Shown in pieces: positions 8,015-16,504 of a stretch of DNA of 54,199 nucleotides. Positions within the stretch are counted from its first letter, which is position 1. Each line of letters begins with the position of its first letter. The translations under genes were made by a program, and so were the position numbers. Location: the NCBI RefSeq assembly GCF_001559865.1, contig NZ_LOHE01000066.1, forward strand, positions 1-54,199, read 5' to 3'. The DNA is from Abyssisolibacter fermentans. GTDB lineage: Bacteria > Bacillota > Clostridia > Tissierellales > MCWD3. The notes under the pieces are model-generated. The model was not told the origin of the DNA and ran no database searches. It was given only the letters and a program-made list of their open reading frames with translations.

Positions 8015-8656
8015 TTGAATAAAAATAAGTTTATATTATCATTTTGTTTAGTTTTCTGCTTTTTACTGATATTCTCTAGTAATTGTTCTTATGCTCAACC
8101 AGCAAACGGTGATTACGATACTTATACAGTTGTCAGAGGAGATTCTCTATGGAAAATAGCAGTAAAATATCAGGTAGGATTAAGTGAAATAATTGCAGCT
8201 AACAAGCAATTTAAAAATCCAAATCTCATATACCCAGGAGACAAAGTTTATGTACCGTTATTTAGTGATATTAAGGCTATAGAAAGAGAAGTAATAAACT
8301 TAACAAATCAACAAAGACAAAAAAATGGGCTTCCACCTCTTAAATATAATTGGCAGCTTTCAAGAGTCGCTAGATATAAGTCCGCAGATATGAGAGACAA
8401 AAATTACTTTAGTCATACATCTCCAACCTATGGTTCACCAGCTAAAATGATTTCTGATTTTGGATTGAAGTATACAGCTATGGGTGAAAATATAGCAATG
8501 GGTCAAAGGACAGCTTGGGAAGTTGTAGATGGTTGGATGAATTCATCAGGGCATAGAGCAAACATCTTGAATAAAAACTATACAGAAATTGGTGTTGGGT
8601 ATGCCAAATCTTCAAGTGGTAAAACTTATTGGACTCAAATGTTCATAAGACCATAA
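8015..8656 (+). CDS. Secreted LysM and CAP-domain protein (SafA/YkwD type)
   Basis: This 213-residue protein has a signal peptide (NKNK then a hydrophobic stretch to SNCSYA). One LysM peptidoglycan-binding domain (about 36-82, YTVVRGDSLWKIA to GDKVYVP) and a CAP/SCP domain (88-213) follow. The CAP part shows HTSPTYGSP, the GENIAMG motif and WMNSSGHRANILN. Such proteins are exported to the wall or spore surface; the biochemical role of bacterial CAP domains is poorly defined. I chose TTG 8015 because AAGGGAGG ends 7 bp upstream; the in-frame ATG at 7997 overlaps that site and would spoil the signal peptide. A strong terminator follows. Confidence 0.9.
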   Translation: MNKNKFILSFCLVFCFLLIFSSNCSYAQPANGDYDTYTVVRGDSLWKIAVKYQVGLSEIIAANKQFKNPNLIYPGDKVYVPLFSDIKAIEREVINLTNQQRQKNGLPPLKYNWQLSRVARYKSADMRDKNYFSHTSPTYGSPAKMISDFGLKYTAMGENIAMGQRTAWEVVDGWMNSSGHRANILNKNYTEIGVGYAKSSSGKTYWTQMFIRP

Positions 8657-8677
8657 TTTAATAATAAATATTCATAG

Positions 8678-8705
8678 CAAAGTCCTAATTTGGACTTTGT
8701 TTTTT
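8678..8705 (+). terminator. Intrinsic terminator after the LysM-CAP gene
   Basis: An 8-bp stem CAAAGTCC / GGACTTTG with a 6-nt loop is followed by T6. It begins about 20 nt after the stop codon. Confidence 0.88.
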
Positions 8706-8948
8706 AATAGTGTATATTTAAAATTAAATGACTATACATAATATTTTTTTTATCAATAGGTGTTTTTCAATAAAAAAAATATAATTTATAAAAATAAGTC
8801 GATCTACTAGTTTAAGGCTCTATAATACATGTTTGAATATATAAATTAATGAGTGGAGATACTATAATAAATCAAATTGTTCTATTAAAGGTTAATGCTA
8901 ATTATACTGAAATAATTATCTTTCAATATTTTTTATGGAGGGGAAAAT

Positions 8949-9572
8949 ATGCAAACCAAAAGGTTTATTAGTCAAATAATTTTTTTTGTTATTTTTATTG
9001 CTTTAATGATTACAAATAAAGCACAGATATGGATGGCTTTTTTATTTTTATCAATTGGTCTTGCAGCGTTCTTTGGTCGATATTATTGTGGTTTTATATG
9101 TCCTATTTATACTATGATTAGAGTAGGAAATTTAATTGGTCGGGCATTGGGAACACAGAAAAAAGAAATACCTAAGTTTTTTAAATTAAAGGGTCTGAGA
9201 ACAACAATATTAATTATTTTTTTAGGTGCGTTAGGATATACAATTTATACAATGACAAGAGGGGAAAAATTTCCATTACCAATATTTATTATTGCTTTAG
9301 GTGTTATAGTTACTATATTTGTTAATGAAAATACTTGGCATAGGTATTTATGTCCATGGGGAATTTTACTAAGCTTTACAGCGAAGTTTACCAAAAGGAG
9401 TTTAAATGTTTCTCAAAAAGGATGTATTTCTTGTCGTAAATGCTACAATATATGTCCGGCTGAAGCTATTGACTTTAAAGAAAAAGCAGAAATAATGCCA
9501 AGATATTGTTTGCTGTGTTATAAATGTCATGATATCTGTCCTGTAGAAGTTATAAGGTATAAGAAAAATTAA
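8949..9572 (+). CDS. NapH/CcoG-like membrane 4Fe-4S ferredoxin
   Basis: This 207-residue polytopic membrane protein has four likely membrane segments and a cytoplasmic iron-sulfur tail. Membrane-border motifs YYCGFICP (C47, C51) and HRYLCPWG (C135) are those of the NapH/NosR/RdxA family. The tail carries two classical clusters, C159-C162-C165-C169-P and C187-C190-C193-C197-P. It probably passes electrons between quinol or a membrane donor and an acceptor that is not encoded nearby. It is short for the family and lacks neighbours such as nap or nos genes, so the partner is unknown. It starts with ATG behind GGAGGGG. Confidence 0.85.
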   Translation: MQTKRFISQIIFFVIFIALMITNKAQIWMAFLFLSIGLAAFFGRYYCGFICPIYTMIRVGNLIGRALGTQKKEIPKFFKLKGLRTTILIIFLGALGYTIYTMTRGEKFPLPIFIIALGVIVTIFVNENTWHRYLCPWGILLSFTAKFTKRSLNVSQKGCISCRKCYNICPAEAIDFKEKAEIMPRYCLLCYKCHDICPVEVIRYKKN

Positions 9573-9700
9573 AAATTGACACTTTATTTAATACCTAGTG
9601 ATATTCCAAATGATAGTGTTGGCTGTTATAGATTAAAAAGACGGAACAAGAATATATGTAACTACATAGTATATTAAACAAGATTACACTTTAAATAAGA

Positions 9701-9745
9701 ACAAAGCTCATAAAAGCAGTAATAAGCTTAATGAGCTTTGTTTTT
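9701..9745 (+). terminator. Intrinsic terminator after the NapH-like gene
   Basis: An 11-bp stem ACAAAGCTCAT / ATGAGCTTTGT (9701-9711, 9731-9741) ends in a T-tract. The loop contains AATAAGCTTA, which is also present in the terminator at 10810, so the two terminators look related. Confidence 0.82.
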
Positions 9746-9784
9746 AGGTTGATGCTGCCCAAGAATAAATAAAAAATAACAATA

Positions 9785-9813
9785 TTGACAAAATAAACAA
9801 ATAAAGGTATAAT
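9785..9813 (+). promoter_or_regulatory. Consensus sigma-A promoter of the aerolysin-like gene
   Basis: A perfect TTGACA (9785-9790), a 17-bp spacer and a perfect TATAAT (9808-9813) are followed by AAAAGGAGG before the ATG. This suggests strong basal expression. Confidence 0.85.
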
Positions 9814-9847
9814 ATAAAAATAAAAATATTACAAAAGGAGGAAAAAA

Positions 9848-10774
9848 ATGAAAAAAACTATTTTTGTTTTTGCAATAATAATTACTTTAATGTTTATGAG
9901 TACATTATCGAGTGCTCAAGTTAATAGTTTTTCAGTTGTCAGTACGGGGGGTCAACAGATATATATAGTTGGACCAGAGCCTGAACCTTATGTTAAGTAC
10001 AATGATACTAATGGTGATTACTATATGAGGGTTAGAGAGTGTAAATTATTACATGGTCCTGCAGATAGTGATCCTATTGTTAAGTACAAGCCTTTTGGCT
10101 TAGTATATCGAACAGATAATTTTCAAGGAACATTAGGAAGTAGTGTATCCATAACTGAGTCTGTTAATACTTCAGTAACGAATACAGCTACAGTAAGTAC
10201 ATCATTAGGTATTTCTGCTGGTCCATTTAGTTCAAATGTTTCTATGTCTCAGTCTACTTCTGTTAGTAGAAGTGTTGGAACATCAGTTACTAAATCGTAT
10301 TCATCTGGATACAATTTTGGCTTCCCTGCATCTACTGCTCCAAGTAATTGCACCAAGGCAGAAATGGGAGTAGGGTTTCAATTTGCAACTTATAGAACTA
10401 TCATTGATGTCAAAAAACTAGTAAATACGATGAAAACTTTTAATGTTGTAAGTAAACGTTATATAAATGAATGTAGCATATGTAATGGTGAACATCCTGG
10501 TGGAATTATTCCTGGTCATTTTCATGATGGCCCTGTAGGCTGGTATTTAGATTTAGAGGATGGAACAACAGTATTTGTAGATGAAATGATAAAAGATTCC
10601 TTGGTTGCACTAGGAATGATAGATGAAAATATGACTATATATAAAAAATCAGTTGAAGAATGGAAATATGAACAAGTATATGGAACAGTTAAGCTACCTA
10701 TTGATACTATGGTGACTATTTATTATGATGCAAATGGAAATATTCTTGATAAAGATGGTAATATAGTGAATTAA
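9848..10774 (+). CDS. Secreted protein with Ser/Thr-rich hairpin-like tract, possible aerolysin/ETX-type beta-pore protein
   Basis: This 308-residue protein has a clear signal peptide ending SALS-like at STLSSA (about 18-23). Residues 98-154 are almost entirely alternating Ser/Thr/Val/Asn, broken by a GISAGPFSS turn near 121-129. Such two-strand alternating tracts are typical of the membrane-inserting hairpin of aerolysin/ETX-MTX2 pore-forming proteins. A possible metal site follows: C209, C212, H216, H224, H226. I do not recognise the whole protein as a named family, so the pore function is a hypothesis. It has its own consensus promoter and terminator, and a decayed copy of its 5' end lies just downstream. 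Confidence 0.6.
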   Translation: MKKTIFVFAIIITLMFMSTLSSAQVNSFSVVSTGGQQIYIVGPEPEPYVKYNDTNGDYYMRVRECKLLHGPADSDPIVKYKPFGLVYRTDNFQGTLGSSVSITESVNTSVTNTATVSTSLGISAGPFSSNVSMSQSTSVSRSVGTSVTKSYSSGYNFGFPASTAPSNCTKAEMGVGFQFATYRTIIDVKKLVNTMKTFNVVSKRYINECSICNGEHPGGIIPGHFHDGPVGWYLDLEDGTTVFVDEMIKDSLVALGMIDENMTIYKKSVEEWKYEQVYGTVKLPIDTMVTIYYDANGNILDKDGNIVN

Positions 10775-10809
10775 ATATAAATAATATTATAACAAAAATA
10801 AAGTCCATG

Positions 10810-10845
10810 AAAGCCATAATAAGCTTATTGGGCTTTATTTTATTT
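10810..10845 (+). terminator. Intrinsic terminator after the aerolysin-like gene
   Basis: AAAGCC / GGCTTT outer pairs and the AATAAG / CTTATT inner palindrome form a long hairpin, followed by ATTTTATTT. It shares the AATAAGCTTA core with the terminator at 9701. Confidence 0.8.
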
Positions 10846-10954
10846 AAAACAAGGTAAATAGGCATAAAAAATAACACAGATAAATGACAATTTAAAAAAT
10901 AATATTAAAAATCACATAATATATATAATATAATAAAATAGAAAAAGTAGTGAT

Positions 10955-11070
10955 ATGATAAAAATATTTTTGTTTTTGCTATAATATTTTACTAGTACAT
11001 TAGCTAGTGCTAGGCTAATTATACTTCATTATGTAGTATTCAACAAATATATATAATAGTTTCTCAGCCA
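10955..11070 (+). pseudogene. Decayed 5' fragment of a second copy of the aerolysin-like gene
   Basis: The DNA resembles the start of the gene at 9848. An ATG is followed by an AAAATATTTTTGTTTTTGCT-like stretch, then a segment encoding TSTLASA (compare MSTLSSA in the intact signal peptide), then TATTCAACAAATATATATA (compare the intact TCAACAGATATATATAG). The frame is broken by a TAA ten codons in and by deletions. The right boundary is approximate. It has no coding capacity left. Confidence 0.6.
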
Positions 11071-11232
11071 CAACGATATAATCTTGTTATTAAATAATTG
11101 ATTGTAAATATTTATGAGGCATTAGTTTCAACTCTTTTATTTGAAAAAAACCTATAATTAATATAAAATATAGATTATATCATTACTTTACATCATTACC
11201 CCTGAGAAGTAGATTTAATAAGGAGGGATAAA

Positions 11233-12438
11233 ATGCAAGGTTTAGTTTTAGAAGGAGGAGGAACCAGAGGAGCTTTTCAAATAGGTGTATGGAAAGCCTT
11301 GAGAGAATTAGGTGTAGAAATTAACGGAGTTTGTGGTACCTCTATTGGATCAATAAATGGAGCTTTTATTGTTCAAAACGACTTTGATAAAATATTCGAA
11401 TTGTGGAATAACATAACATACTCTAAGTTTTATGATTTAGATGATATGAAAATTGAAAAACTAAAGAAATTAAATTTGGAATCAGGTGATTTAAATTATC
11501 TATATGGGAAATTAAAAAATATTTTAATTGACAGAGGTGTAGATATATCACCATTAAGGAAACTATTAATCGATAATATTGATGAAAACTTAGTCAGAAA
11601 TTCAAATAAAGATTTTGGTATAGTTACAATATCTCTTACAGATATGAAACCATTAGAATTATATATTGATGCTATTCCAAAGGGACATCTCATAGATTAC
11701 TTGATAGCGAGCTCAAGTTTACCTATTTTCAAAACAGAGAGACTAGAAGGCAAGCTTTTTTTAGACGGTGGATTTTATAACAAACTTCCAATAAGTTTAC
11801 TTGCATCAAAAGGTTATAAGGATTTGATAGTAGTAAAGTTAGATAAAAAAGATATAAACCCTAAATTAATAAAAAAAGATATGAATGTAATACATATTAA
11901 GCCCTCGGAATCTCTAGGAAGAATACTTGATTTTTCTCAAGATAGAATTCAGAGAAATATAAATCTTGGATATTTTGATACTCTTAAAGCTATAAATAGC
12001 CTTAGTGGTTTTAATTATTATGTTAAGCCTATGGGAGATGAAAACTATTTTTTGGATTATTTTAAGAACATAGATGAAGCTAAAGTTATTAAAATAGGCG
12101 AAATACTAGGAGTTCAAGATATGCCTTATAAAAGAATGTTATTTGAATATATAATTCCAAAGATTGCTGTGATATTAGATATTCCCAATAATGCAAGCTA
12201 TGAAGATATAGTTTTAAAAATACTCGAAGAAGCAGCTCAAAGATATAATATTGAAAGATTTAAAGTATACACCTTTGAAGGTTTTAAAGATGAAGTTTTA
12301 AGGAGATTTAGACCGTGTAGAGATAAAAACTCAAAAGATTTACCTAATATTTTCAAGCAGAGTGATTTGGTTTTAAAAACATTTAAAAAAGATATTTTAG
12401 ATAGAATAATTGATGAATTGCTAGGAAATTTAGCATGA
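11233..12438 (+). CDS. Patatin-like phospholipase
   Basis: This 401-residue protein is a predicted Ser-Asp dyad lipid acyl hydrolase. The oxyanion loop is GGGTRG (8-13), the nucleophile elbow GTSIG has S37, and the dyad aspartate is D178 in LDGGF, all properly placed for the RssA/YlbK-like patatins. The patatin core ends near residue 275. The last 120 residues are a charged extension of unknown role that occurs with patatins of Firmicutes. There is no signal peptide, so it acts in the cytoplasm or at the inner membrane face. The ribosome site AAGGAGGG precedes the ATG. It appears to be a single-gene transcript. Confidence 0.9.
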   Translation: MQGLVLEGGGTRGAFQIGVWKALRELGVEINGVCGTSIGSINGAFIVQNDFDKIFELWNNITYSKFYDLDDMKIEKLKKLNLESGDLNYLYGKLKNILIDRGVDISPLRKLLIDNIDENLVRNSNKDFGIVTISLTDMKPLELYIDAIPKGHLIDYLIASSSLPIFKTERLEGKLFLDGGFYNKLPISLLASKGYKDLIVVKLDKKDINPKLIKKDMNVIHIKPSESLGRILDFSQDRIQRNINLGYFDTLKAINSLSGFNYYVKPMGDENYFLDYFKNIDEAKVIKIGEILGVQDMPYKRMLFEYIIPKIAVILDIPNNASYEDIVLKILEEAAQRYNIERFKVYTFEGFKDEVLRRFRPCRDKNSKDLPNIFKQSDLVLKTFKKDILDRIIDELLGNLA

Positions 12439-12484
12439 TAAAAAACAATATTACAAAAATAACACATAATGAAAGATATTAAAT

Positions 12485-12514
12485 AACCAAGGGAAGTAGA
12501 GTATACCCTTGGTT
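12485..12514. terminator. Hairpin between patatin gene and hypothetical gene
   Basis: A perfect 9-bp stem AACCAAGGG / CCCTTGGTT has a 12-nt loop and lies between convergent genes. The flanking T-tract is weak on both sides, so it is only a probable terminator. Confidence 0.55.
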
Positions 12515-12562
12515 TAGATCTATATCCCAATATTTAACATTACGTTTTTATTTCAAGTAAAA

Positions 12563-12865
12563 TTATTTTTGAAAATCAGACATATTATTCATAAACTGAG
12601 CTGCAAGCTGCATAAGTTTATTTAGCTCGTCCTCAATTATTTTTTTGCATTGTTCTGCTTTCCCCTCTGCAACAGTTATTCTGGCAGAAGTTTTTGAAAC
12701 TTCTAGTTCTTTAAAATCATCTTTTAAAAGAGTTTTTAAAGCTTCTTTTGCTTTGAGTCTATATTCTTTATTTGTCAATTGATCCTTTACAGTATCTTGA
12801 GCGGTTACTATAATTCTTTTTTCCTCGTCTAACTTAATAGATTTCACAAAAAATGATAAATCCAT
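12563..12865 (-). CDS. Small hypothetical protein, helical
   Basis: This 100-residue soluble protein is highly charged (Lys and Glu), with a long helical middle (KEYRLKAKEALKTLLKDDF) and a Met/Asn-rich end (QFMNNMSDFQK). I do not recognise the family. It has no cysteine, no signal peptide and no catalytic signature. I chose ATG 12865 because GGAGG lies 8 bp upstream; the TTG at 12880 overlaps that site. It lies alone between the patatin gene (convergent) and a mobile repeat element. Codon use is like its neighbours, so it is probably a real gene. Confidence 0.65.
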   Translation of the reverse strand: MDLSFFVKSIKLDEEKRIIVTAQDTVKDQLTNKEYRLKAKEALKTLLKDDFKELEVSKTSARITVAEGKAEQCKKIIEDELNKLMQLAAQFMNNMSDFQK

Positions 12866-12940
12866 GCTTAAAACCTCCAATATATTATATTATATTTAAA
12901 ATCAATATTAATCATAAGATTTCTTAGATAAATAATTTAA

Positions 12941-13168
12941 CCCTGATTATTCATATAACTCCCGATAATATGCTGTATAGTTTTGAATTAGAAGGTTTTA
13001 GTGAATTCGAAGGCATACCGAGTTGGTACGCCCGCCATTTAATGGATACCTTATAATCAGAAAAAACTTATTAATGAATCTCCTATTCAGGTCCTTCATA
13101 GGAGTAAGCGATTCACACCAAATCAAGATTTGGGTTCACTGCTCATCATTTTCTATGAATAATCTGGG
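12941..13168 (+). mobile_element. MITE-like element, copy A (228 bp)
   Basis: The left end CCCTGATTATTCATA and right end TATGAATAATCTGGG form a terminal inverted repeat with one mismatch in 15. The flanking 5 bp are TTTAA on both sides, a target duplication. The core contains GGCATACCGAGTTGGTACG with the small palindrome ATACC-GAGTT-GGTAC. The right module (about 13075-13145) has TCCTAT...ATAGGA pairing and is shared with copy C only. It encodes no protein that I credit. Confidence 0.85.
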
Positions 13169-13279
13169 TTTAACGTCAGTGATTAATTTTTTATGTATCA
13201 ATAATCTATTATATATTATCGTATTTGCAGTTAAATTGCAATATAACTTACAAAGGGAGGGTAATAGGTGGTGAATTAC

Positions 13280-13834
13280 TTAATCTATAATTGTTTTTAC
13301 AAAATAATTATTATATATCATAAATTTCTTAGTCAATGGGATATATCCTTTTTTCTTTAACGAAATAACTCTTTCTTTTGCTGTTGGCTTAGCTTTTGTA
13401 AGTATAGATTTGACATCAAACAGATAATAAAACGACTTATTTGTAATTTCCAATATAGAATCGATAACTTTCTGATTTTCATATTCACTCTTTAAATCTA
13501 TCCTTAAGACACCATAATGATTAAAATCATCATTAGCTATTCTATGGAACATCTCAACAGTTCCTATTATCACATTAGTGCTGTTTAGAATAATGGTCCA
13601 TCTTACAAAAAAACGATTATTATATGAGTAATTCCAAAACTCAATTGCTTGTTTCATTCTTTCAATAGAAGTATAATAAAAATCATCTCCATTACAATTG
13701 TCAGAATTAAAAAAAGGAACTGATTTTTTATCAGAGTAGCATTCTAATAAATCTTCAGCGTCATCCGTACATGTCTGCTTTAGTGTAATATAAGTGTTTC
13801 TAAAAGTTGGACATATTTGATATATACTTTCCAT
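13280..13834 (-). CDS. GNAT-family acetyltransferase, RimJ/RimL-like
   Basis: This soluble 184-residue protein fits the acetyl_transf_3 (RimJ/RimL/SpeG) pattern. It has an early strand plus DAEDLLECYSD, then a substrate-side segment, IIGTVEMFHRI in the middle (the common IGxxxL position) and DVKSILTKAKPTAKERVISLKKKGY near the end, which matches the family's RA.Ps..L.kkGF motif. The acetyl-CoA loop is weak (KSEYENQKV), so activity is uncertain. The start is ATG with TAGGAGG upstream. It is divergent from the WYL regulator at 13974, which may control it. Confidence 0.7.
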   Translation of the reverse strand: MESIYQICPTFRNTYITLKQTCTDDAEDLLECYSDKKSVPFFNSDNCNGDDFYYTSIERMKQAIEFWNYSYNNRFFVRWTIILNSTNVIIGTVEMFHRIANDDFNHYGVLRIDLKSEYENQKVIDSILEITNKSFYYLFDVKSILTKAKPTAKERVISLKKKGYIPLTKKFMIYNNYFVKTIID

Positions 13835-13973
13835 TCTTTATACCTCCTATATATTATATAAATTGATGGTAGCAAACATAAGTTCTGTTGTCAAGTTTTA
13901 TTTAATTAATGTATAATCAGAGGTGTGTATAAAAGGTAATTTTGGGAAATAAATTGAAGTAGAAGGTGAAACA

Positions 13974-14912
13974 ATGAAAAAATTGGAACGCTTATCTGGT
14001 ATTATCTATGCTCTTAGAGAAAATAAGAAGATGACTGCTAAAGAACTTGCAGAAGTATTTGAAGTAAGTGAGAGGACTATTTACAGAGATATAGACGCTT
14101 TATCTCAACTAAAAGTACCTATTGTTTCTTTTGAAGGTTTTGAAGGAGGTTATAAAATTGATGAAAGTTATTTTATACCTAGTTTAAATTTAGAGCAAAA
14201 TGAAATATTATATTTGCTTATTTGTTTAAGAGCTGGGGAAGTTTTAAGGGTACCAAATATGAAAGGTTCTTTTGAATCTTTAAAATATAAGCTTCTCAAT
14301 ATACTTGATGATGACATGAAACAAAGGTTTAAAAAATTACTTTCTCGAATTATGCTTGAAATGAATAGAATTGTTCCTAGCAATTATTGTGAAAATCTTT
14401 TTTATAAGTTGATAGAGAGTTTTATTGATTATAAAGATTTAGTAATTATATATTATTCACCTAAAAGTGATGAATATATAAAAAGAAGAGTTACTCCCTA
14501 TTTTTTATCCTTTGACAGCGGGGGATGGTATCTAGATGGTTATTGTCATATTAGGGAAGCAATGCGATGTTTTAGACTGGATAGGATAAAAGATATAGAA
14601 GTATCTCATGAGGATTACAAGCAAAGCTTTGTAGATGAGTATATAAATAAATTAAAAAATAAAGAAAAGGCATTTAAGATAAAACTAGAAATGGATAAAA
14701 AACTATATGAAATAGTAAAAAATGATGAAAGTTTCATTGATGGACAAACAAAAAATCTTGGAGATAAAATAGAATTAAGTATTAATACCAACAATATTGA
14801 TTATTTCGTTTCATTAGCTATAGAAAACTGGAATCAAGTAACGATAATTGAGCCTAAGGAATGTATAAATAGAATAAAGAAATTATGTAATAAGACATTG
14901 CAAAAATATTAA
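13974..14912 (+). CDS. YafY-type transcriptional regulator with HTH and WYL domains
   Basis: This 312-residue regulator has an N-terminal HTH_11 winged helix (about 1-60, including MTAKELAEVFEVSERTIYRD), then a WYL ligand-sensing domain (about 140-225) with GGWYLDGYCHIREAMR and FRLDRI, then the C-terminal WCX region (230-312). WYL proteins bind nucleic acid or small ligands and often repress or activate a neighbouring operon; the divergent GNAT gene 140 bp away is the obvious candidate target. It starts with ATG behind GAAGGTG and is followed by a terminator. Confidence 0.9.
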   Translation: MKKLERLSGIIYALRENKKMTAKELAEVFEVSERTIYRDIDALSQLKVPIVSFEGFEGGYKIDESYFIPSLNLEQNEILYLLICLRAGEVLRVPNMKGSFESLKYKLLNILDDDMKQRFKKLLSRIMLEMNRIVPSNYCENLFYKLIESFIDYKDLVIIYYSPKSDEYIKRRVTPYFLSFDSGGWYLDGYCHIREAMRCFRLDRIKDIEVSHEDYKQSFVDEYINKLKNKEKAFKIKLEMDKKLYEIVKNDESFIDGQTKNLGDKIELSINTNNIDYFVSLAIENWNQVTIIEPKECINRIKKLCNKTLQKY

Positions 14913-14916
14913 AAAA

Positions 14917-14944
14917 CCCTGACAAGAATATGTCAGAGTTTTAT
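14917..14944 (+). terminator. Terminator after the WYL regulator
   Basis: CTGACA / TGTCAG with a 6-nt loop is followed by AGTTTTAT. The T-tract is modest. It begins 5 nt after the stop codon. Confidence 0.65.
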
Positions 14945-15139
14945 GCAATATTAAAGAAAGAGATAACTAAAAATTTAACTAAGATAGGTTTCATAACCAA
15001 TTGAATCAAAAAATTCTATTTAACGTGCGTCGTGGTAAGACCTAGTCAGTTAGTAAGCGCTAATCCAGATTAAAATATTAAGGGGAATAACAATGAAATA
15101 CACTAGTTATAGTCATTAGATAAAGATTGTGATTTACTT

Positions 15140-16045
15140 TTGGAACAAGAAAATTATAGAGAAGTAGTGGATTTATTAAAAAGAGCATCAGAGCTTCTTC
15201 CTCAAAAGGAATTTGAGAAAAACTATTTTACTATTTTTTTTAATATAGCTATTTTTTCTACCAATTGTGATATGTATGATGAATCTATCAAAACATTAAT
15301 ATGTTTGGTTGAACAAGGGTATGCTTGTCCATTATATTGGGAATGCTTTGAACCTTTAAAAGAAGATATGAGATATACAAATCTTAAACAGAAGAATGAT
15401 ATATTGATAAAGCAAGCTGAAAAAAAATCAAAACTTGAATATGCTGTACATCTTCCGGAAAATTACAATAAAGATAAACAATATCCATTATTTTTTAACC
15501 TTCATGGTGATGGAGAAAATATGAAGGTACATAGCCAGTATTGGAAACCTGATGCTTTTCTTAAAAAAGATTTTATTGTTGTGTATGCTCAATCATCACA
15601 GGTTATATATCATAATGGTTATGGATGGCTAAAAGATTCACTTAAAGCTAGAAATGAAATTAGAGATTTGTATGACTTAATACTAAATCAATATTCAATC
15701 GATAAAAAATGCATAATTATTGGTGGATTTTCTGGTGGAGCTATAACCGCTATTGATATAACAATGACAAACGATTTCCTCGTAAAGGGCTTTATATCCA
15801 TATGCCCATCTAAGAAACCAGAATCTTTTAATAAAGAGAATGTTCAGTATGCTATAAAGAGAGGTACAAAGGGTGTATTAATGGAAGGGGAATATAATAT
15901 GCCGGTACCTGATGAGGAAGAGATGGTTAATGTGTTTAAAGAGGTTGGTTTTCCTTATGAATATTATATTAATAAAGGCATAGGACATTGGTATCCTAAA
16001 GATTTAAGTGACAAAGTAGAGAAAGCATTAGAATTTATATTATAG
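15140..16045 (+). CDS. Alpha/beta hydrolase (esterase-like), start probably damaged by a frameshift
   Basis: The protein has an N-terminal helical segment (about 1-95) followed by an alpha/beta hydrolase domain with LHGDGE near the oxyanion strand, nucleophile elbow GGFSGGA (S198) and a late histidine in GIGHWYP. It resembles dienelactone hydrolase or PHB-depolymerase-like esterases; the substrate is unknown. The open frame has no good start: TTG 15140 has no ribosome site. A well-placed AGGGGAATAACA-ATG lies at 15093 in another frame and ends after 8 codons, while the long frame is open back to 15113. A single indel near 15110-15116 would join them. So this is a recent pseudogene, a sequencing error, or a TTG-started gene. 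Confidence 0.7.
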   Translation: MEQENYREVVDLLKRASELLPQKEFEKNYFTIFFNIAIFSTNCDMYDESIKTLICLVEQGYACPLYWECFEPLKEDMRYTNLKQKNDILIKQAEKKSKLEYAVHLPENYNKDKQYPLFFNLHGDGENMKVHSQYWKPDAFLKKDFIVVYAQSSQVIYHNGYGWLKDSLKARNEIRDLYDLILNQYSIDKKCIIIGGFSGGAITAIDITMTNDFLVKGFISICPSKKPESFNKENVQYAIKRGTKGVLMEGEYNMPVPDEEEMVNVFKEVGFPYEYYINKGIGHWYPKDLSDKVEKALEFIL

Positions 16046-16087
16046 GAATATTTAACTTGTACTATTTACACATATATTAATAAATAG

Positions 16088-16126
16088 CTACATTCCAATT
16101 GCGAAGAGGATTGTAGTGGTTTTTTT
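16088..16126 (+). terminator. Terminator after the esterase-like gene
   Basis: CTACATTCC / GGATTGTAG (16088-16096 and 16108-16116, one mismatch) is followed by TGG and T7. Confidence 0.8.
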
Positions 16127-16205
16127 ATATATAAACTTATAATTTTATTTTACATTAAACCTAATTTAGAGAGATGAAATACAAATACTAACCCAAAACA
16201 TTAAT

Positions 16206-16230
16206 AAATAAGAATTGAAAATTCTTATTT
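16206..16230. repeat. Inverted repeat in intergenic region
   Basis: AAATAAGAATT-GAA-AATTCTTATTT is a perfect 11-bp palindrome with a 3-nt loop. AT-only pairing makes it weak; it may act as a terminator or nothing. Confidence 0.5.
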
Positions 16231-16318
16231 TACAAAATGCAATAACTAAGCCATAATAATATAGATAATAATAATCAATATTATTAATATACTGCAAAAA
16301 TTACAGGAGGAATGGGCA

Positions 16319-16504
16319 TTGGAGAAATATTTTTTGTTATAAGATTTAGAAAAAGATTATAGAGTAATTGTACCTATATTCCAAGCAGTTTGTACAATAA
16401 AGGAATTAGATGATGCTATTAATAATATATTGAAAAAGGTCATTACTTTTTTGTTAGATATAAAATATACGTCATGTATTATAGAAGAAAATGTAACATA
16501 TTAA
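16319..16504 (+). pseudogene. Small gene interrupted by a nonsense codon
   Basis: A good AGGAGG (16305-16310) precedes TTG 16319 by 8 bp, but the frame meets TAA at codon 8 (16340-16342). The same frame then stays open for 53 more codons with a natural-looking composition (DLEKDYRVIVPIFQAV, KELDDAINNILKKV) to TAA 16502. It would be a 61-codon protein without that stop. The family is not recognised. The 700-bp stretch between the esterase gene and the large RHS gene otherwise holds only hairpins and the RHS promoter region. Confidence 0.5.

Noticed and set aside
12990-13050. tRNA-like run around GAGTTGGTACGCCCGCC
   Set aside because: No acceptor stem or anticodon arm can be drawn, and the block is the conserved core of the mobile element.
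13023-13274. 83-codon plus-strand frame
   Set aside because: It lies mostly inside mobile element copy A, is not conserved in the other copies, and has no ribosome site.
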